From positions 1 to 26,140 of the forward strand of contig JBKJVQ010000092.1 of assembly GCA_046717125.1 (NCBI GenBank): a stretch of DNA of 26,140 nt, in the 5' to 3' direction. The notes under the pieces are model-generated. The model was not told where the DNA came from and ran no database searches. It was given only the letters and a program-made list of their open reading frames with translations. Source of the DNA: JBKJVQ01 sp046717125 (GTDB lineage Bacteria > Pseudomonadota > Alphaproteobacteria > Rhizobiales > Methyloligellaceae). The position numbers and the translations under genes were made by a program. Below, one piece after another: positions 1 to 8,104 of the stretch (positions are counted from its first letter, which is position 1; each line of letters starts with the position of its first letter).

Positions 1-441
1 ACCGACACCACAGTCTTGATCTCCGACCCTGGTGTAGAAGGTGACCTTCTCCAACGGCTTGTCTGACCCAGGACGGGGCCACCAGTAGGTAAGCTCTTTT
101 ATCGTTCCTGCGGTGGCGTTCTGCATAATCTCTTGCCCGAGCGGATAGCCCTTCTTGCCCTTGATGTCTTGTAGATGCTCACCCTTGAGGTTGGGATGCG
201 CCGTCAAAATGCCGTCGGAGGTGTTGGCGCAAAACACATAAAGGTCGCGGTCCCTAAACCCGCCATCGCCCTTGTTGAACATGTCTAGTGCCTTCGTTTT
301 GTCTTCTTTAACCGCGGCAATTGCTCGTTCGAGCATGGCTTTGGCTTCCTCTGCAGTGCCATACTCGGCTGCCCGAGTTGGTTCGACAGCGACACACAGG
401 AAGGTAATTTGCAGCGCCATTGAAGTTGCAAGCCGAAACAT
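1..441 (-). CDS. Small secreted Cache-domain protein, 3' end cut by window edge
   Basis: Reading the minus strand from an ATG at 441 gives 147 residues with no stop before the left edge. A near-perfect Shine-Dalgarno (GGAGGAG, 3 bases before the ATG) decides this start; an in-frame ATG at 420 is the alternative. Residues 1-24 (MFRLATSMALQ..., ending TRAAEY) look like a short signal peptide with an A-x-A type cleavage site. The rest resembles the single-Cache (sCache_2) sensor fold: an amphipathic helix with KAMLERAIAAVKEDKTKAL, then DRDLYVFCANTSDGILTAHPN, then VTFYTRVGDQDCGVG. Stand-alone proteins of this type usually end a few residues after GVG, so probably only three or so codons are missing. 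Cache domains bind small ligands in the periplasm; no transmembrane or signalling domain follows here. It is unrelated to the glycan genes to its right and probably belongs to the neighbouring chromosomal backbone. Confidence 0.72.
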   Translation of the reverse strand, partial: MFRLATSMALQITFLCVAVEPTRAAEYGTAEEAKAMLERAIAAVKEDKTKALDMFNKGDGGFRDRDLYVFCANTSDGILTAHPNLKGEHLQDIKGKKGYPLGQEIMQNATAGTIKELTYWWPRPGSDKPLEKVTFYTRVGDQDCGVG

Positions 442-498
442 GGTCTCCTCCAATTCGCTGGCGAGGTCTCAGACAATCAGTTGCCAAGCTTCTACAAA

Positions 499-532
499 AG
501 GATCACAGGTTCGAATCCTGTCGGGGTCACCA
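499..532 (+). tRNA. Orphan tRNA 3' fragment (T-arm, acceptor 3' strand, CCA); possible att site
   Basis: The stretch folds exactly as the 3' third of a tRNA. The T-stem is ACAGG (505-509), the 7-base loop TTCGAAT (510-516), the paired strand CCTGT (517-521), the 7-base acceptor strand CGGGGTC (522-528), the discriminator A529, and an encoded CCA (530-532). No D-arm, anticodon arm or 5' acceptor strand can be built upstream, where the ribosome-binding site of the Cache gene lies, so it is not a functional tRNA. Such 3'-end duplications are the usual scar of integration by tyrosine recombinases at tRNA genes. No integrase is seen in this window. Confidence 0.6.
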
Positions 533-563
533 TCATAACAATGGCTTAGCTCCTCCGGCGAAT

Positions 564-596
564 CGCGGCAGTCGCTGGCAATCGCAGAGCCGCGAC
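564..596. other. GC-rich inverted repeat between the methyltransferase stop and the tRNA fragment
   Basis: TCGCGGC (564-570) and GCCGCGA (590-596) are perfect 7-base complements around a 19-base loop. It sits downstream of the stop of the minus-strand methyltransferase and could slow or end transcription of that operon. There is no T-run after the stem in the minus direction, so this is not a convincing intrinsic terminator. Confidence 0.25.
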
Positions 597-611
597 CCCG
601 CAAACTGCGCT

Positions 612-1214
612 TCATTCCAACGGACGGCGGGCGATGAACTGGACGACCGCGCCGGGACCGGTGTGCAAAGCACCTTCGTTCACGTCGCGGACGAGTTCAA
701 CGCCGTGCACCTCTTCGAGTCCCTTCAGTTCCTCACGCAGAGACGCCAGCGTCATGAACCGGTCTTCCTGTCCTGGCGGCGGTCCGCCTTTCCCGGGCGT
801 TGCGTGTTGAGCGGGCGTATAGGCTTCGAGGATCAGGACACCGCCCGGCCGCAGCGCCGAGCGAATGCGCCGATGCAGCTCGCGGCGCACGAGCGACGGT
901 ACGTGCGCAAAAATGCTGACCACGGCGTCCCAAGCGCTTTGACCTGAATCGAAATCCTCCAAGGCGATGACCTGCGTGCGTATCCTCACACCCCTGCGCG
1001 CCGCAAGCCGTTCAGACTTTGCCAGACCAACTGACGACTGATCGACCGCCAGCACGTCGTGCCCGGCCGCGGCGAGAAAAACGGCGTTGCGGCCCTCGCC
1101 TTCGGCAAGACAGAGCGTGCGCCCCCGCGGGAGACGTTCAATATTCTCGCGAAGGAAATCGTTGGGAGCCTCGCCATAGACGAACTCTTCGCCGGAGTAG
1201 CGCTCATCCCACAT
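612..1214 (-). CDS. Class I SAM-dependent methyltransferase (TehB-like)
   Basis: The 200-residue protein begins MWDERYSGEEFVYGEAPNDFL, the typical opening of small TehB/thiopurine-type methyltransferases. The SAM-binding motif I is LCLAEGEGRNAVFLA (about residues 34-48), followed by an acidic ribose-binding position in VLAVDQS and a post-motif segment AWDAVVSIFAHVP. An upstream in-frame ATG at 1250 exists, but the 1214 start has a GGGAG about 9 bases ahead and gives the usual family length. It is the last gene of the minus-strand group with the sulfotransferase and ABC genes, 61 bases after the sulfotransferase stop. The substrate cannot be read from sequence. Members are often annotated as detoxification (tellurite or thiol) enzymes, so a glycan role rests only on position. 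Confidence 0.85.
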   Translation of the reverse strand: MWDERYSGEEFVYGEAPNDFLRENIERLPRGRTLCLAEGEGRNAVFLAAAGHDVLAVDQSSVGLAKSERLAARRGVRIRTQVIALEDFDSGQSAWDAVVSIFAHVPSLVRRELHRRIRSALRPGGVLILEAYTPAQHATPGKGGPPPGQEDRFMTLASLREELKGLEEVHGVELVRDVNEGALHTGPGAVVQFIARRPLE

Positions 1215-1275
1215 CACGCCGCTCCCATTGCTGCTTCCAATCCGCGGCACAGGCGGCGTCCGGCGCGGCCGCAGC

Positions 1276-2082
1276 TCAAGAGAAATATCCGTATCTGGCC
1301 CCGACGGGCCAGCACACGCCTGTCGCCAGGCGCCTTATGCCGGCCGGCATCTCGTTCTTCCACGCCACGTCTTCCCGCACCTCGCCGAGCGACAGCGGCT
1401 TAAAACGCATGCTGTTTCCATAAAGCTGATGGCGGTTATCGAAGCGATCGTGCTCGAGGTTGGCCGGAGGCGGCACCGAGACTTCGTGCAATATTTTGCG
1501 AAGCGTTGTCTCAGGCGAACGGGTGAGTTCCTCGTAGGTGACGCGCATATACAGTTCTGGGTGGCGCCGGCCGAACAGCTCGGCGGCAATATTCGCAAGC
1601 GACCAGCCAATGGCCGTACGGAGACCCCGTAAAATCGGCGCCGATGTCAGGCGGCTGTCCTGGTGTTTTCTGGCCGTCCGTATGGTTGACCAGCAGACGG
1701 CCCTCGGATCGCGGATGATATGGAGCAGGAGAAAATCGCGTCCAAGCCGCTTGCGTAGACGAAACGGCATGGCGAAGGAGCCCCACGCGGTTTTCGACCC
1801 GTCTATGACGGCGCTGTAGTCGCCTGCGAGACGGGCCAGCAGAGCCAGGGTGAGGTCTTCGTGGTCGCCGTCCGGCAACTGCTTTGACTTGCGCTGAAAC
1901 GGCCCCCAAACGGGACAATCCTTCGGGGGACGTCCACAGGTGCAGGTCTGCTTCCGTCGGAACCGTTTGACGTGACGCATGATTTCGCCGCAGGCGACAA
2001 GCGAAGGGCTTGCCGTCAACAGATATTCGAGCAGGGTCGAGCCGCTGCGGCCGTAGCCGCCGATATAGATCAGCTTGGTCAT
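1276..2082 (-). CDS. PAPS-dependent sulfotransferase family protein
   Basis: The 268-residue protein has the 5'-phosphosulfate-binding loop GYGRSGST at residues 9-16 and the 3'-phosphate-binding segment HIIRDPRAV at 121-129, the two hallmarks of the sulfotransferase family that moves sulfate from PAPS to an acceptor hydroxyl or amine. Between them lies a Cys-rich insert TCTCGRPPKDCPVW (46-59), as in many bacterial glycan sulfotransferases. No signal peptide or transmembrane segment is seen, so it should act in the cytoplasm before export. It starts 108 bases after the permease stop; GAAGG precedes the ATG. Next to an ABC glycan exporter, the likely acceptor is a sugar of the exported polymer. 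No PAPS-synthesis genes (CysC, CysN) occur in the window. Confidence 0.85.
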   Translation of the reverse strand: MTKLIYIGGYGRSGSTLLEYLLTASPSLVACGEIMRHVKRFRRKQTCTCGRPPKDCPVWGPFQRKSKQLPDGDHEDLTLALLARLAGDYSAVIDGSKTAWGSFAMPFRLRKRLGRDFLLLHIIRDPRAVCWSTIRTARKHQDSRLTSAPILRGLRTAIGWSLANIAAELFGRRHPELYMRVTYEELTRSPETTLRKILHEVSVPPPANLEHDRFDNRHQLYGNSMRFKPLSLGEVREDVAWKNEMPAGIRRLATGVCWPVGARYGYFS

Positions 2083-2190
2083 TGCGGCCTTCGAAGCGCC
2101 CTGGGCCGAAAGCGGAGCGTTGAGGTAGCCCGATTAGCGGTTCTCGGGCAAGCGCCCGCCCAGCCCACATACACCGCCCAACCACACAGG

Positions 2191-3078
2191 TTAAAGGTGG
2201 TCGAACAGCTTGCCCTGCTGCCGGGCGAAAAACCATAAGCCCAGGTAAAGTGCGGCCGCGATCATCCCCGACGACAGCGCGAGGTAATGCAAGGGCACGG
2301 ACCCATATCCGAGCAGACTCCAGCGGAACAATTCCACCGGAGCCGTCAGCGGATTGAGCCAGGCAATCCAGCGATACTCTTCCGGGATGATGGCTACCGG
2401 GTACACGACCGGCGTCGCAAGCATCCAGCCGCTGAGGACATAGCGCAGCGTCAGCCAGGTGTCCTTCGCGACGGCGTGAAGGATCGAGGTGAAGCATCCC
2501 AAAGCCAGCGCCGCCAGCACCAGCATCAGCATTGACGGAACGATGGCGAGCATGTGCCAGCCGAACGGGATGTAGAAAACGCCCTCTATCGGGCCGTACC
2601 AGACAATTAGCCCGAGCACGATGCCGAGCACGACGAGGAGCTGAAAAAAGCCCGGCGAGACGTTGGCCAGCAGAAGAAGCAGAGCAGGCACGTACATTCG
2701 GTTCAGGATCCTCCGCCCGGAACTCATGCTCTTCGTCATCCACTGAACGCAGCGCCGGAACAGCGTCCAAGCCGCGAGCCCGACCACGATGAACAGCGGC
2801 AGTGGCACGGGATCGACCGATACGCCGAAAAGATTGCCGACGATGAAGACCGCGGGTATCGCGAGCACGAGCGGATTGATCGCCATCCAGAGAATGCCGA
2901 GAATCGCGCCGCGATAGACGTGGAACAGCGCGCGCACCGCGAGCATCCAGAAGAGCTGCCGGTAGCGCCAGGCGGCGGCGAGCTGACCCCCAACGCTCGG
3001 CGGCGCCGGGGCAATGCGCCATGCGCGCGCATTGTCCGCGCCCGCGTTGGCCTCGTCGAATGCACTTTCGGCTGTCAT
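2191..3078 (-). CDS. ABC-2 type polysaccharide export permease (Wzm/KpsM-like)
   Basis: The 295-residue protein has a polar N-terminus of about 40 residues, then about six hydrophobic segments. These include ILGILWMAINPLVLAIPAVFIV, LPLFIVVGLAAWTLF, FFQLLVVLGIVLGLIVWY, MLAIVPSMLMLVLAALALG and a final segment before the basic tail FARQQGKLFDHL. The YRGAILGILWMAINP block and the EEYRWIAWLNPLTAPVELFRW block near the end are typical of O-antigen and capsule ABC-2 permeases. It begins 5 bases after the ATPase stop, so the two are translated together and form one transporter. It would carry a lipid-linked glycan across the inner membrane. Confidence 0.92.
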   Translation of the reverse strand: MTAESAFDEANAGADNARAWRIAPAPPSVGGQLAAAWRYRQLFWMLAVRALFHVYRGAILGILWMAINPLVLAIPAVFIVGNLFGVSVDPVPLPLFIVVGLAAWTLFRRCVQWMTKSMSSGRRILNRMYVPALLLLLANVSPGFFQLLVVLGIVLGLIVWYGPIEGVFYIPFGWHMLAIVPSMLMLVLAALALGCFTSILHAVAKDTWLTLRYVLSGWMLATPVVYPVAIIPEEYRWIAWLNPLTAPVELFRWSLLGYGSVPLHYLALSSGMIAAALYLGLWFFARQQGKLFDHL

Positions 3079-3083
3079 CCCGC

Positions 3084-4778
3084 TCAGCCCGTCGCCGGAT
3101 CGAGAACGCGTTGGCCCGCCTGCAGCACCGAAGCGGCTGCCTGCTCGGCGGACTCCTCCTTGACGACTTCGTAGATCATCCAGTCGAGCCCGGGGCGCAG
3201 GACCGGTCGGCGGTTGAGAGCGTCCCAGCGCGTGAATGGCGGATGCGGGGACGGATTGCGATCCGATCCTTCGATCTCGTCGGCGCCACTGATAGAGACA
3301 GGTGTCGGCTCGGCGATGCTGGTGGGCGGCTCGCCATTGGCGGCGCGCTGCTCGTCGAAGCTGACCCGGACGTCGCCACGCAGATCGAAGCGAAAGGTCG
3401 CGTTGGCTATTTCGCTCCGCTCATCGCCGAGCGCCCTGAAAAGGATGCGCGTTCGAACTTTCGACATCATGCTCTCCGCCGCATGCGCCATGAAGTTCAC
3501 AGGGATTTCCACCCGGAAGAGGAATGATCCGGGCCGGCTCGCGAGCAGAGGAACGATAGGCTCCGACACAAAGATGAGGGCCGGGCCTGCGTCGAATTTA
3601 AGCCGCACCCCGACCTTCACGTCAGGAACCAATGTTTCGGCCAGAAGCTCGACGAACACCGGCTCTCCGGGAAGGCAGCGAGAAAATGGCTTACCTTCCG
3701 AATTGAGACAGCGAAGCATGTGCAGGACGCCGAGCTCGCGGGTTTCGGCGACAACGGACGCGGAATTTTCGAGATCGCTGGTCCGGAGCTTCTTGCGCCA
3801 TTTACCCAGCACATTCTGCCATGCCTGTTCCGCGTTTGAACACGCGGCCATCCATTCGTGCGCCGGCTCAAGCAGGCTGTTGTCCGGGGTTGCGGGCGCA
3901 AGCGCCTGTGGCCAGGCGCTGTCGGCTTCGGCGGAAAGCGTTTTCCGCGGCGCGGTCAGCTCCGTAAGATCAATCGCGTCATCGCTTGCAGCGAGAAACT
4001 TTTGAACGATGGTGTTGACCTCTCCGTCGGCAACGAGCCGGCCCTGGCTCAGCCATATGGCCCGGCTGCAGTAGACCCGCAGCGGACCCAGATTGTTTGA
4101 GGCATAAACCAGCGTGACGTTTCCGCGCAGAACCTCGGCAAGCTTCTCTTCGAACTTGTTCCGGAAAAGATCGTCCCCGACTTTGAGACCGTCGTCGACC
4201 AGATACACATCGGCGTCGACCAACACGCCCATCGCCATGGAGAGTCGGGCATAGGACCGGTCGGAATAGCGCGAGACCTTTTCGTTGGCGAGCCGGCCGA
4301 GTTCTGAAAAGGCGACGATGTCCGGGAGACGTTCTTCGAGATGCTCAAGCGGAATGCCGAGCAGTCGCGCCAGCATGCGCAGATTCTCGACGCCGCTCTC
4401 CTGCGTCGAGATCGGTTTCCGCAGCGCGTCGAAAGGCACAACCATGCCGGCGCCGGTGACGCTGCCTTCGGAGGGCGGAAGCACCCGGGACAGGATCTGA
4501 AGCAGCGTCGATTTTCCGGAACCGTTGCCGCCGACAATAGCCACGCGCTCTCCGGGCCGAATGTGGCAGGTGACATCGCGGAGCGCCCAGAATTCCGATC
4601 CCTGGCTGCGAAACAGTGACATGAGACCGGTGCTGGCGCCCTCGTCTTCGTCTTCCAGATCATTCTCGGCCTCATCGACGCCGTCGTCGTCGTCGAAGCG
4701 CGACTGGAAAAAGTAGCGCTTACCCAGCGCGTCAATCTTGATTTCGCCAGGCCGCAAGGCAAACCCCGAACTCGCCAT
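3084..4778 (-). CDS. Wzt-like ABC ATPase with acidic insert, degenerate catalytic motifs and a C-terminal extension
   Basis: The 564-residue protein has a Wzt layout: a nucleotide-binding domain (about 10-265), a linker, and a beta-rich C-terminal part (about 365-490) resembling the Wzt glycan-binding domain. Walker A is intact (GGNGSGKST, 83-91). Other motifs are altered. The signature loop is YSDRS (171-175) where the family has YSSGM, so the conserved Gly is Arg. Walker B ends LVDD, with Asp196 where the catalytic Glu is expected. The switch His is Asn228 (YASNN for VSHS). An acidic insert (29-46, largely Asp and Glu) lies near the N-terminus. The start has no strong Shine-Dalgarno. It is the first gene of the leftward export group. 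It may be a slow or partner-dependent ATPase, or ATP binding alone may suffice; this is inference. Confidence 0.88.
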   Translation of the reverse strand: MASSGFALRPGEIKIDALGKRYFFQSRFDDDDGVDEAENDLEDEDEGASTGLMSLFRSQGSEFWALRDVTCHIRPGERVAIVGGNGSGKSTLLQILSRVLPPSEGSVTGAGMVVPFDALRKPISTQESGVENLRMLARLLGIPLEHLEERLPDIVAFSELGRLANEKVSRYSDRSYARLSMAMGVLVDADVYLVDDGLKVGDDLFRNKFEEKLAEVLRGNVTLVYASNNLGPLRVYCSRAIWLSQGRLVADGEVNTIVQKFLAASDDAIDLTELTAPRKTLSAEADSAWPQALAPATPDNSLLEPAHEWMAACSNAEQAWQNVLGKWRKKLRTSDLENSASVVAETRELGVLHMLRCLNSEGKPFSRCLPGEPVFVELLAETLVPDVKVGVRLKFDAGPALIFVSEPIVPLLASRPGSFLFRVEIPVNFMAHAAESMMSKVRTRILFRALGDERSEIANATFRFDLRGDVRVSFDEQRAANGEPPTSIAEPTPVSISGADEIEGSDRNPSPHPPFTRWDALNRRPVLRPGLDWMIYEVVKEESAEQAAASVLQAGQRVLDPATG

Positions 4779-4874
4779 ACCGCGGTCGGCCGGGCCTTCC
4801 GCGTGTCACCCGGACCGTCTTATCACCGGCCCCGGGCGGGGTCCACCAGCGGCTCCCGAAGCCGCATTGCCCGC

Positions 4875-4887
4875 CCACGGACCGTGG
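4875..4887. promoter_or_regulatory. Perfect palindrome in the divergent intergenic region
   Basis: CCACGG-A-CCGTGG is a perfect 6-1-6 inverted repeat lying in the 149 bases between the divergent ABC ATPase (starting at 4778) and GT4 gene (starting at 4928). Its symmetry and place would suit an operator, but no clear -35/-10 pair is visible and GC-rich palindromes arise by chance. Confidence 0.22.
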
Positions 4888-4927
4888 AAGCTTGAGCGCC
4901 CGAAGCGGCGCGTGTAGGCATGGACCG

Positions 4928-6070
4928 ATGGAGAATCCGAGGACACCGCGATGTCTTGTCTGGCAATGGGGGCGCTTCGGCGGCGGACCCCGTTACGCGC
5001 TGGAGCTGTCTGAGGCGCTGCGCGCCGAGTGCGGCTTCGACACACGGCTGTCGCTGGCGGCAGGCTCGGAAATACTCGCGCATCCTAACCTTCGTGCGCT
5101 GAACGATTACCCCGTCGAAACCTATGGCGGCCGGCTGGAATTTGTCCTGCGCACGCTTGCGGTTCAGCGCGCGATTGCCGTGATAGACCGGGGCCTAGAC
5201 ACGTTCCGGCCGCTTGTCGCCATCAATACCATGCCGGCGTATTGGGATTACTTCCTCTATCGGCGTCTTCGGCGCCGCGGCATCCCGGTCGTGTCCATCA
5301 TACACGACGCGACCCACCACCCCCGCGGCACCTTCCATTTAGCCGACGCGATGAACAGGCACCATGCGCGCCGCAGTGCGGGCATTGTCACCCTGTCGGA
5401 TTTCGTCGCCGGCCGGCTGCGCGAGCGCGGCATCCTCGGAGCCACGCCGCAACACACCATTCCGCATGTGGCGTTCGATATGCCGGAATTGAATCTGGCG
5501 CGCGCCGAACCGCCGCTTTATCCCGGCCGGCAACCGCTCCGCCTGCTGATGGCCGGGAGGCTCAAGACATACAAGGGTCTGACCCTTCTGATCGACGCGC
5601 TGGACCGCGTGCCCTCCGAGCGCGTCACGGTTCGGATCGCCGGGGCGGCCCAAGATAGCGAGGCGCTGAACGCGCTTGGGTCCCGTCCCAATGTCGAGCT
5701 TGAACTCGGCTGGATAACGGACGAAAAATTAATCGCCCATCTCGACTGGTGCGATGCCGTGCTGCTGCCCTATATCGAGGCAAGCCAGTCGGGCGTCATC
5801 CCGCTGGCATTTCGTCGCGGACGGCCCGTAATAACAACGCCGGTGGGCGGCCTGCCCGAGCAGGTGACGCACGGTGTCAACGGACTCATCGCGGTTGAAA
5901 TGTCCGGCGCTGCAGTCGCAGAGGCGATCCTGCGCTTCGTCAATTCGCCCGATGAGCTTCGGGATTGCGCGGCGCGCGCTCTGGCCAGCGCCGAGACCGA
6001 GCTGAGCTGGGCCGTCATCGCTCCGCAATTTGCACAAATAATTCAGGCTGCCGCTCTCAGATCGACGTAG
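4928..6070 (+). CDS. GT4-family glycosyltransferase (GT-B fold)
   Basis: The 380-residue protein has the N-terminal glycine-rich loop WQWGRFGGGPRYALELSEAL and, in its C-terminal half, LLMAGRLKTYKGLTLLIDAL, followed by LPYIEASQSGVIPLAFRRGRPVITTPVGGLPEQV. The last contains the nucleotide-sugar-binding E-x7-type motif of GT4 retaining transferases. IPVVSIIHDATHHPRG is also typical of the family. The 4928 start gives the natural N-terminus (MENPRTPRCLVWQWG); an earlier in-frame ATG at 4892 adds 12 unlikely residues. It is transcribed away from the ABC group across a 149-base region. The donor and acceptor sugars cannot be told from sequence. It should act on the cytoplasmic face of the inner membrane. 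Confidence 0.9.
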   Translation: MENPRTPRCLVWQWGRFGGGPRYALELSEALRAECGFDTRLSLAAGSEILAHPNLRALNDYPVETYGGRLEFVLRTLAVQRAIAVIDRGLDTFRPLVAINTMPAYWDYFLYRRLRRRGIPVVSIIHDATHHPRGTFHLADAMNRHHARRSAGIVTLSDFVAGRLRERGILGATPQHTIPHVAFDMPELNLARAEPPLYPGRQPLRLLMAGRLKTYKGLTLLIDALDRVPSERVTVRIAGAAQDSEALNALGSRPNVELELGWITDEKLIAHLDWCDAVLLPYIEASQSGVIPLAFRRGRPVITTPVGGLPEQVTHGVNGLIAVEMSGAAVAEAILRFVNSPDELRDCAARALASAETELSWAVIAPQFAQIIQAAALRST

Positions 6071-6167
6071 CCTCGAGCTGCCGATTGCGGTCGCCGACGC
6101 CGCACATCACGCGCATGTCGGGAGAGGGTTCCATTTTTCGTCGGAACCCGTCATAATTCTGTCATCC

Positions 6168-6978
6168 ATGAACAGAATTCGCCGCTTCTATCATTCGGTG
6201 GAGTGCGTACTTGCCCGCAACATCTTCGCGCGGCAGGACAAAACGCTGCTCAAGCAGGATCCTGCCGACAGGTTTTGCCAAGAGCGCGGTCTGTCCCGGA
6301 CGATCTGGATTCCGGCGCGCAGCCTGACGCAGAGCGTGACCGGATCCCGCCGAAGGCGATGCCATCTGGTGAGCTACTCTCCTCTGACGATGGTCACGCT
6401 AACCGACCACCCGACATTCAGGTTCATCGGAGAGACCATCGGGCAAGGACGCGAGCTGCGCGACACGACGCTGTATGCTGACGCCCCTGCGCGAAGGGCG
6501 GCGCGTTGTTCGGCAAACGTCGGAGGGCGGCGTCAAAACGCGCATAAGGGTCACAGAAGAGGATCAGCTCGCACGCTATCGCGATCGATGCCTAGCGCTG
6601 GTCGAGAGCATTGAGACAAACGGTATCATCGACCTGTCAACGACCGACGGCAGGGGCCTGCTGGAAGCTGATGGCCTCGATGGCAATGCCGTCGTGACGA
6701 TCGATGACGAGGGCAGCATCCTGCACTTCACGCGTGTACGCCATCGTCTGGCGATTGCAGGCCTGCTCGATCTCGAGGTTCCGGTCTATGTCCATTCCGT
6801 GTCGGGAAAGTTCCTGCAGCGTTTCCTGACGAATCGGATCTTCCCGACGCCACGCCAAACGACAAGGGCACTTGGTTCGGCCATCGCCTCCGCGCGCGCG
6901 GATGCGCGCCCGGCCGCGCCTATCGAGCGAGCTTCAGCTCAGCGCGCCGCGCGTGTCGGTGAGGCGCACGCTTTGTGA
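6168..6978 (+). pseudogene. ParB-like-fold protein of glycan loci, broken by a one-base insertion
   Basis: Two overlapping frames make one protein. Residues 1-106 read from 6168 and end RDTTLYADA; the second frame continues LREGRRVVRQTSEGG and runs to 6978. The switch falls on a run of four C at 6484-6487. With three C the sequence reads ...YADALREGRRVVR... without a break, about 269 residues in all. The second half has IDDEGSILHFTRVRHRLAIAGLLDLEVPVYVHSVSG, which matches the ParB/sulfiredoxin-like pattern (strand, then HRLA helix, then VPVYV strand). Stand-alone proteins of this kind occur in polysaccharide clusters with no known reaction. Basic segments lie near residues 58-64. Whether this is a real mutation or a base-calling error cannot be told here. 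Its 3' end is 35 bases from the convergent GNAT gene. Confidence 0.6.
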
Positions 6979-7013
6979 CGACTACTCGTGCCTTGTTAAG
7001 CAGCCGGATTTGC

Positions 7014-8096
7014 TCATGGCCGCTCGACAAGTTCTGCGTCATTCGGACGGTCCTGATCGGAGTCGGCCTTGGTGATGTACCAGCGCGCGGCGTCCGCTCC
7101 CGTGTGCGGGCCTGAAACCAGCACCCTGATGCCGATCTTGCGGAAGTCGAGCGGCTGAAACAGCGCGGCGATGCGGCTGTCAGCATGGTCCTGTTCGTTG
7201 AAGAAGCCCGTCTGGTTCAGCGCCTGTGCGTAATGCGTCAGGCTGCAGTAGAAGTCGATCAGCGCCGCGCCGCGTGCTTGAGCCGCGCGTACGGCCGCGC
7301 CAAGCAGGCGGGGGGCAGTCACTTCGTCGGCTATCAGATCGACGATCCGCAGCAGCGACACACCGGACGCCGTTTCCCGCTCTTCATGAAAGACGAGAAT
7401 GTTCTGACCGGATTGGTCCAGCAAAAACTCGTAGTCGAACCCGGGGTGGTCCTCGTATCGCCAGCGCATGAAGTCGCGTTCGCGGCGTGCATGCCACACC
7501 CCTATCGGCAACCGGAAGAATTCCGGGGCGAAGTCCGGCAGGCGACGGACCGGTGCGATGCCGGCCCCGGTCTCCGCTGTCCGTCCCGCAGATGAGGCAG
7601 CCACTACGCCGGGCAGCTTGCCGTCCGTCGCAAGATGGGCGGCCCCTGCGGGATCGACGATCGCGATCCATCGGTGGAGATGCCCGAGATCGGCCATGCC
7701 GAGCCCGACGCACAGCGTCGCGCCCGCTTCGCTCGATCCCGGATTGACGACATGGGGCGTCTGCTTGAGCAGACGGTCCACAAGGACCGCGCCCAGCCCC
7801 AGGGCGCGGTAAGCGGGATCGACGATCAGGTTGACGGGATACGCGCCCCGAAACGTCTCCCCGTCGGGTCCCTGCCCCAAAAACGGCACGAAGCCGAGCT
7901 GCGCGACGACCGCATCCCGATGCAGAACCAGCCAGAGCGTGTAAGCCCCGGTCTCGTTGGCCGGATTATCGCGAAACTGCCAGCGCCGGAATTTTTCGGA
8001 CAACAGCACATAGGCGGGATTGCCGTAGCTTGCGCGGATGAAAATCCGCCACGCATCGAGATGGCGCTCGGGATCGAACGTGACAATGGAACTCAA
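7014..8096 (-). CDS. Double-GNAT-fold N-acyltransferase
   Basis: The 360-residue protein has an N-terminal GNAT domain whose acyl-CoA loop is VDPAYRALGLGAVLVDRLL (residues 92-110, RALGLG at 97-102), and a second, more diverged GNAT-like half ending in WYITKADSDQDRPN. That ending is common in GNAT proteins of polysaccharide loci. The start is a TTG at 8096 with GAGG about 7 bases ahead; no nearby in-frame ATG exists. The Shine-Dalgarno overlaps the stop of the decayed methyltransferase just upstream, so the two were once in one operon. Such enzymes usually acylate an amino group of a sugar. Here it is a candidate for placing an acetyl or other acyl group on a nonulosonic acid or other amino sugar; the acyl donor is not known. 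Confidence 0.75.
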   Translation of the reverse strand: MSSIVTFDPERHLDAWRIFIRASYGNPAYVLLSEKFRRWQFRDNPANETGAYTLWLVLHRDAVVAQLGFVPFLGQGPDGETFRGAYPVNLIVDPAYRALGLGAVLVDRLLKQTPHVVNPGSSEAGATLCVGLGMADLGHLHRWIAIVDPAGAAHLATDGKLPGVVAASSAGRTAETGAGIAPVRRLPDFAPEFFRLPIGVWHARRERDFMRWRYEDHPGFDYEFLLDQSGQNILVFHEERETASGVSLLRIVDLIADEVTAPRLLGAAVRAAQARGAALIDFYCSLTHYAQALNQTGFFNEQDHADSRIAALFQPLDFRKIGIRVLVSGPHTGADAARWYITKADSDQDRPNDAELVERP

Positions 8097-8104
8097 GCAG
8101 TGCC

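Noticed and set aside
499..601. A permuted tRNA or two-piece tmRNA: the 7-base strand GACCCCG at 595-601 can pair with the acceptor strand CGGGGTC (522-528) from downstream.
   Set aside because: No D-arm, anticodon arm or tag-coding segment follows 601 before the methyltransferase coding region at 612, and the acceptor lacks the G-U pair typical of tmRNA. The match is most likely chance in GC-rich sequence.
1511..3022. Long open frame (503 codons) on the minus strand overlapping the permease and sulfotransferase.
   Set aside because: The product is Arg/Ala-rich with no recognisable motif, and it shadows two genes with clear family motifs in another frame.
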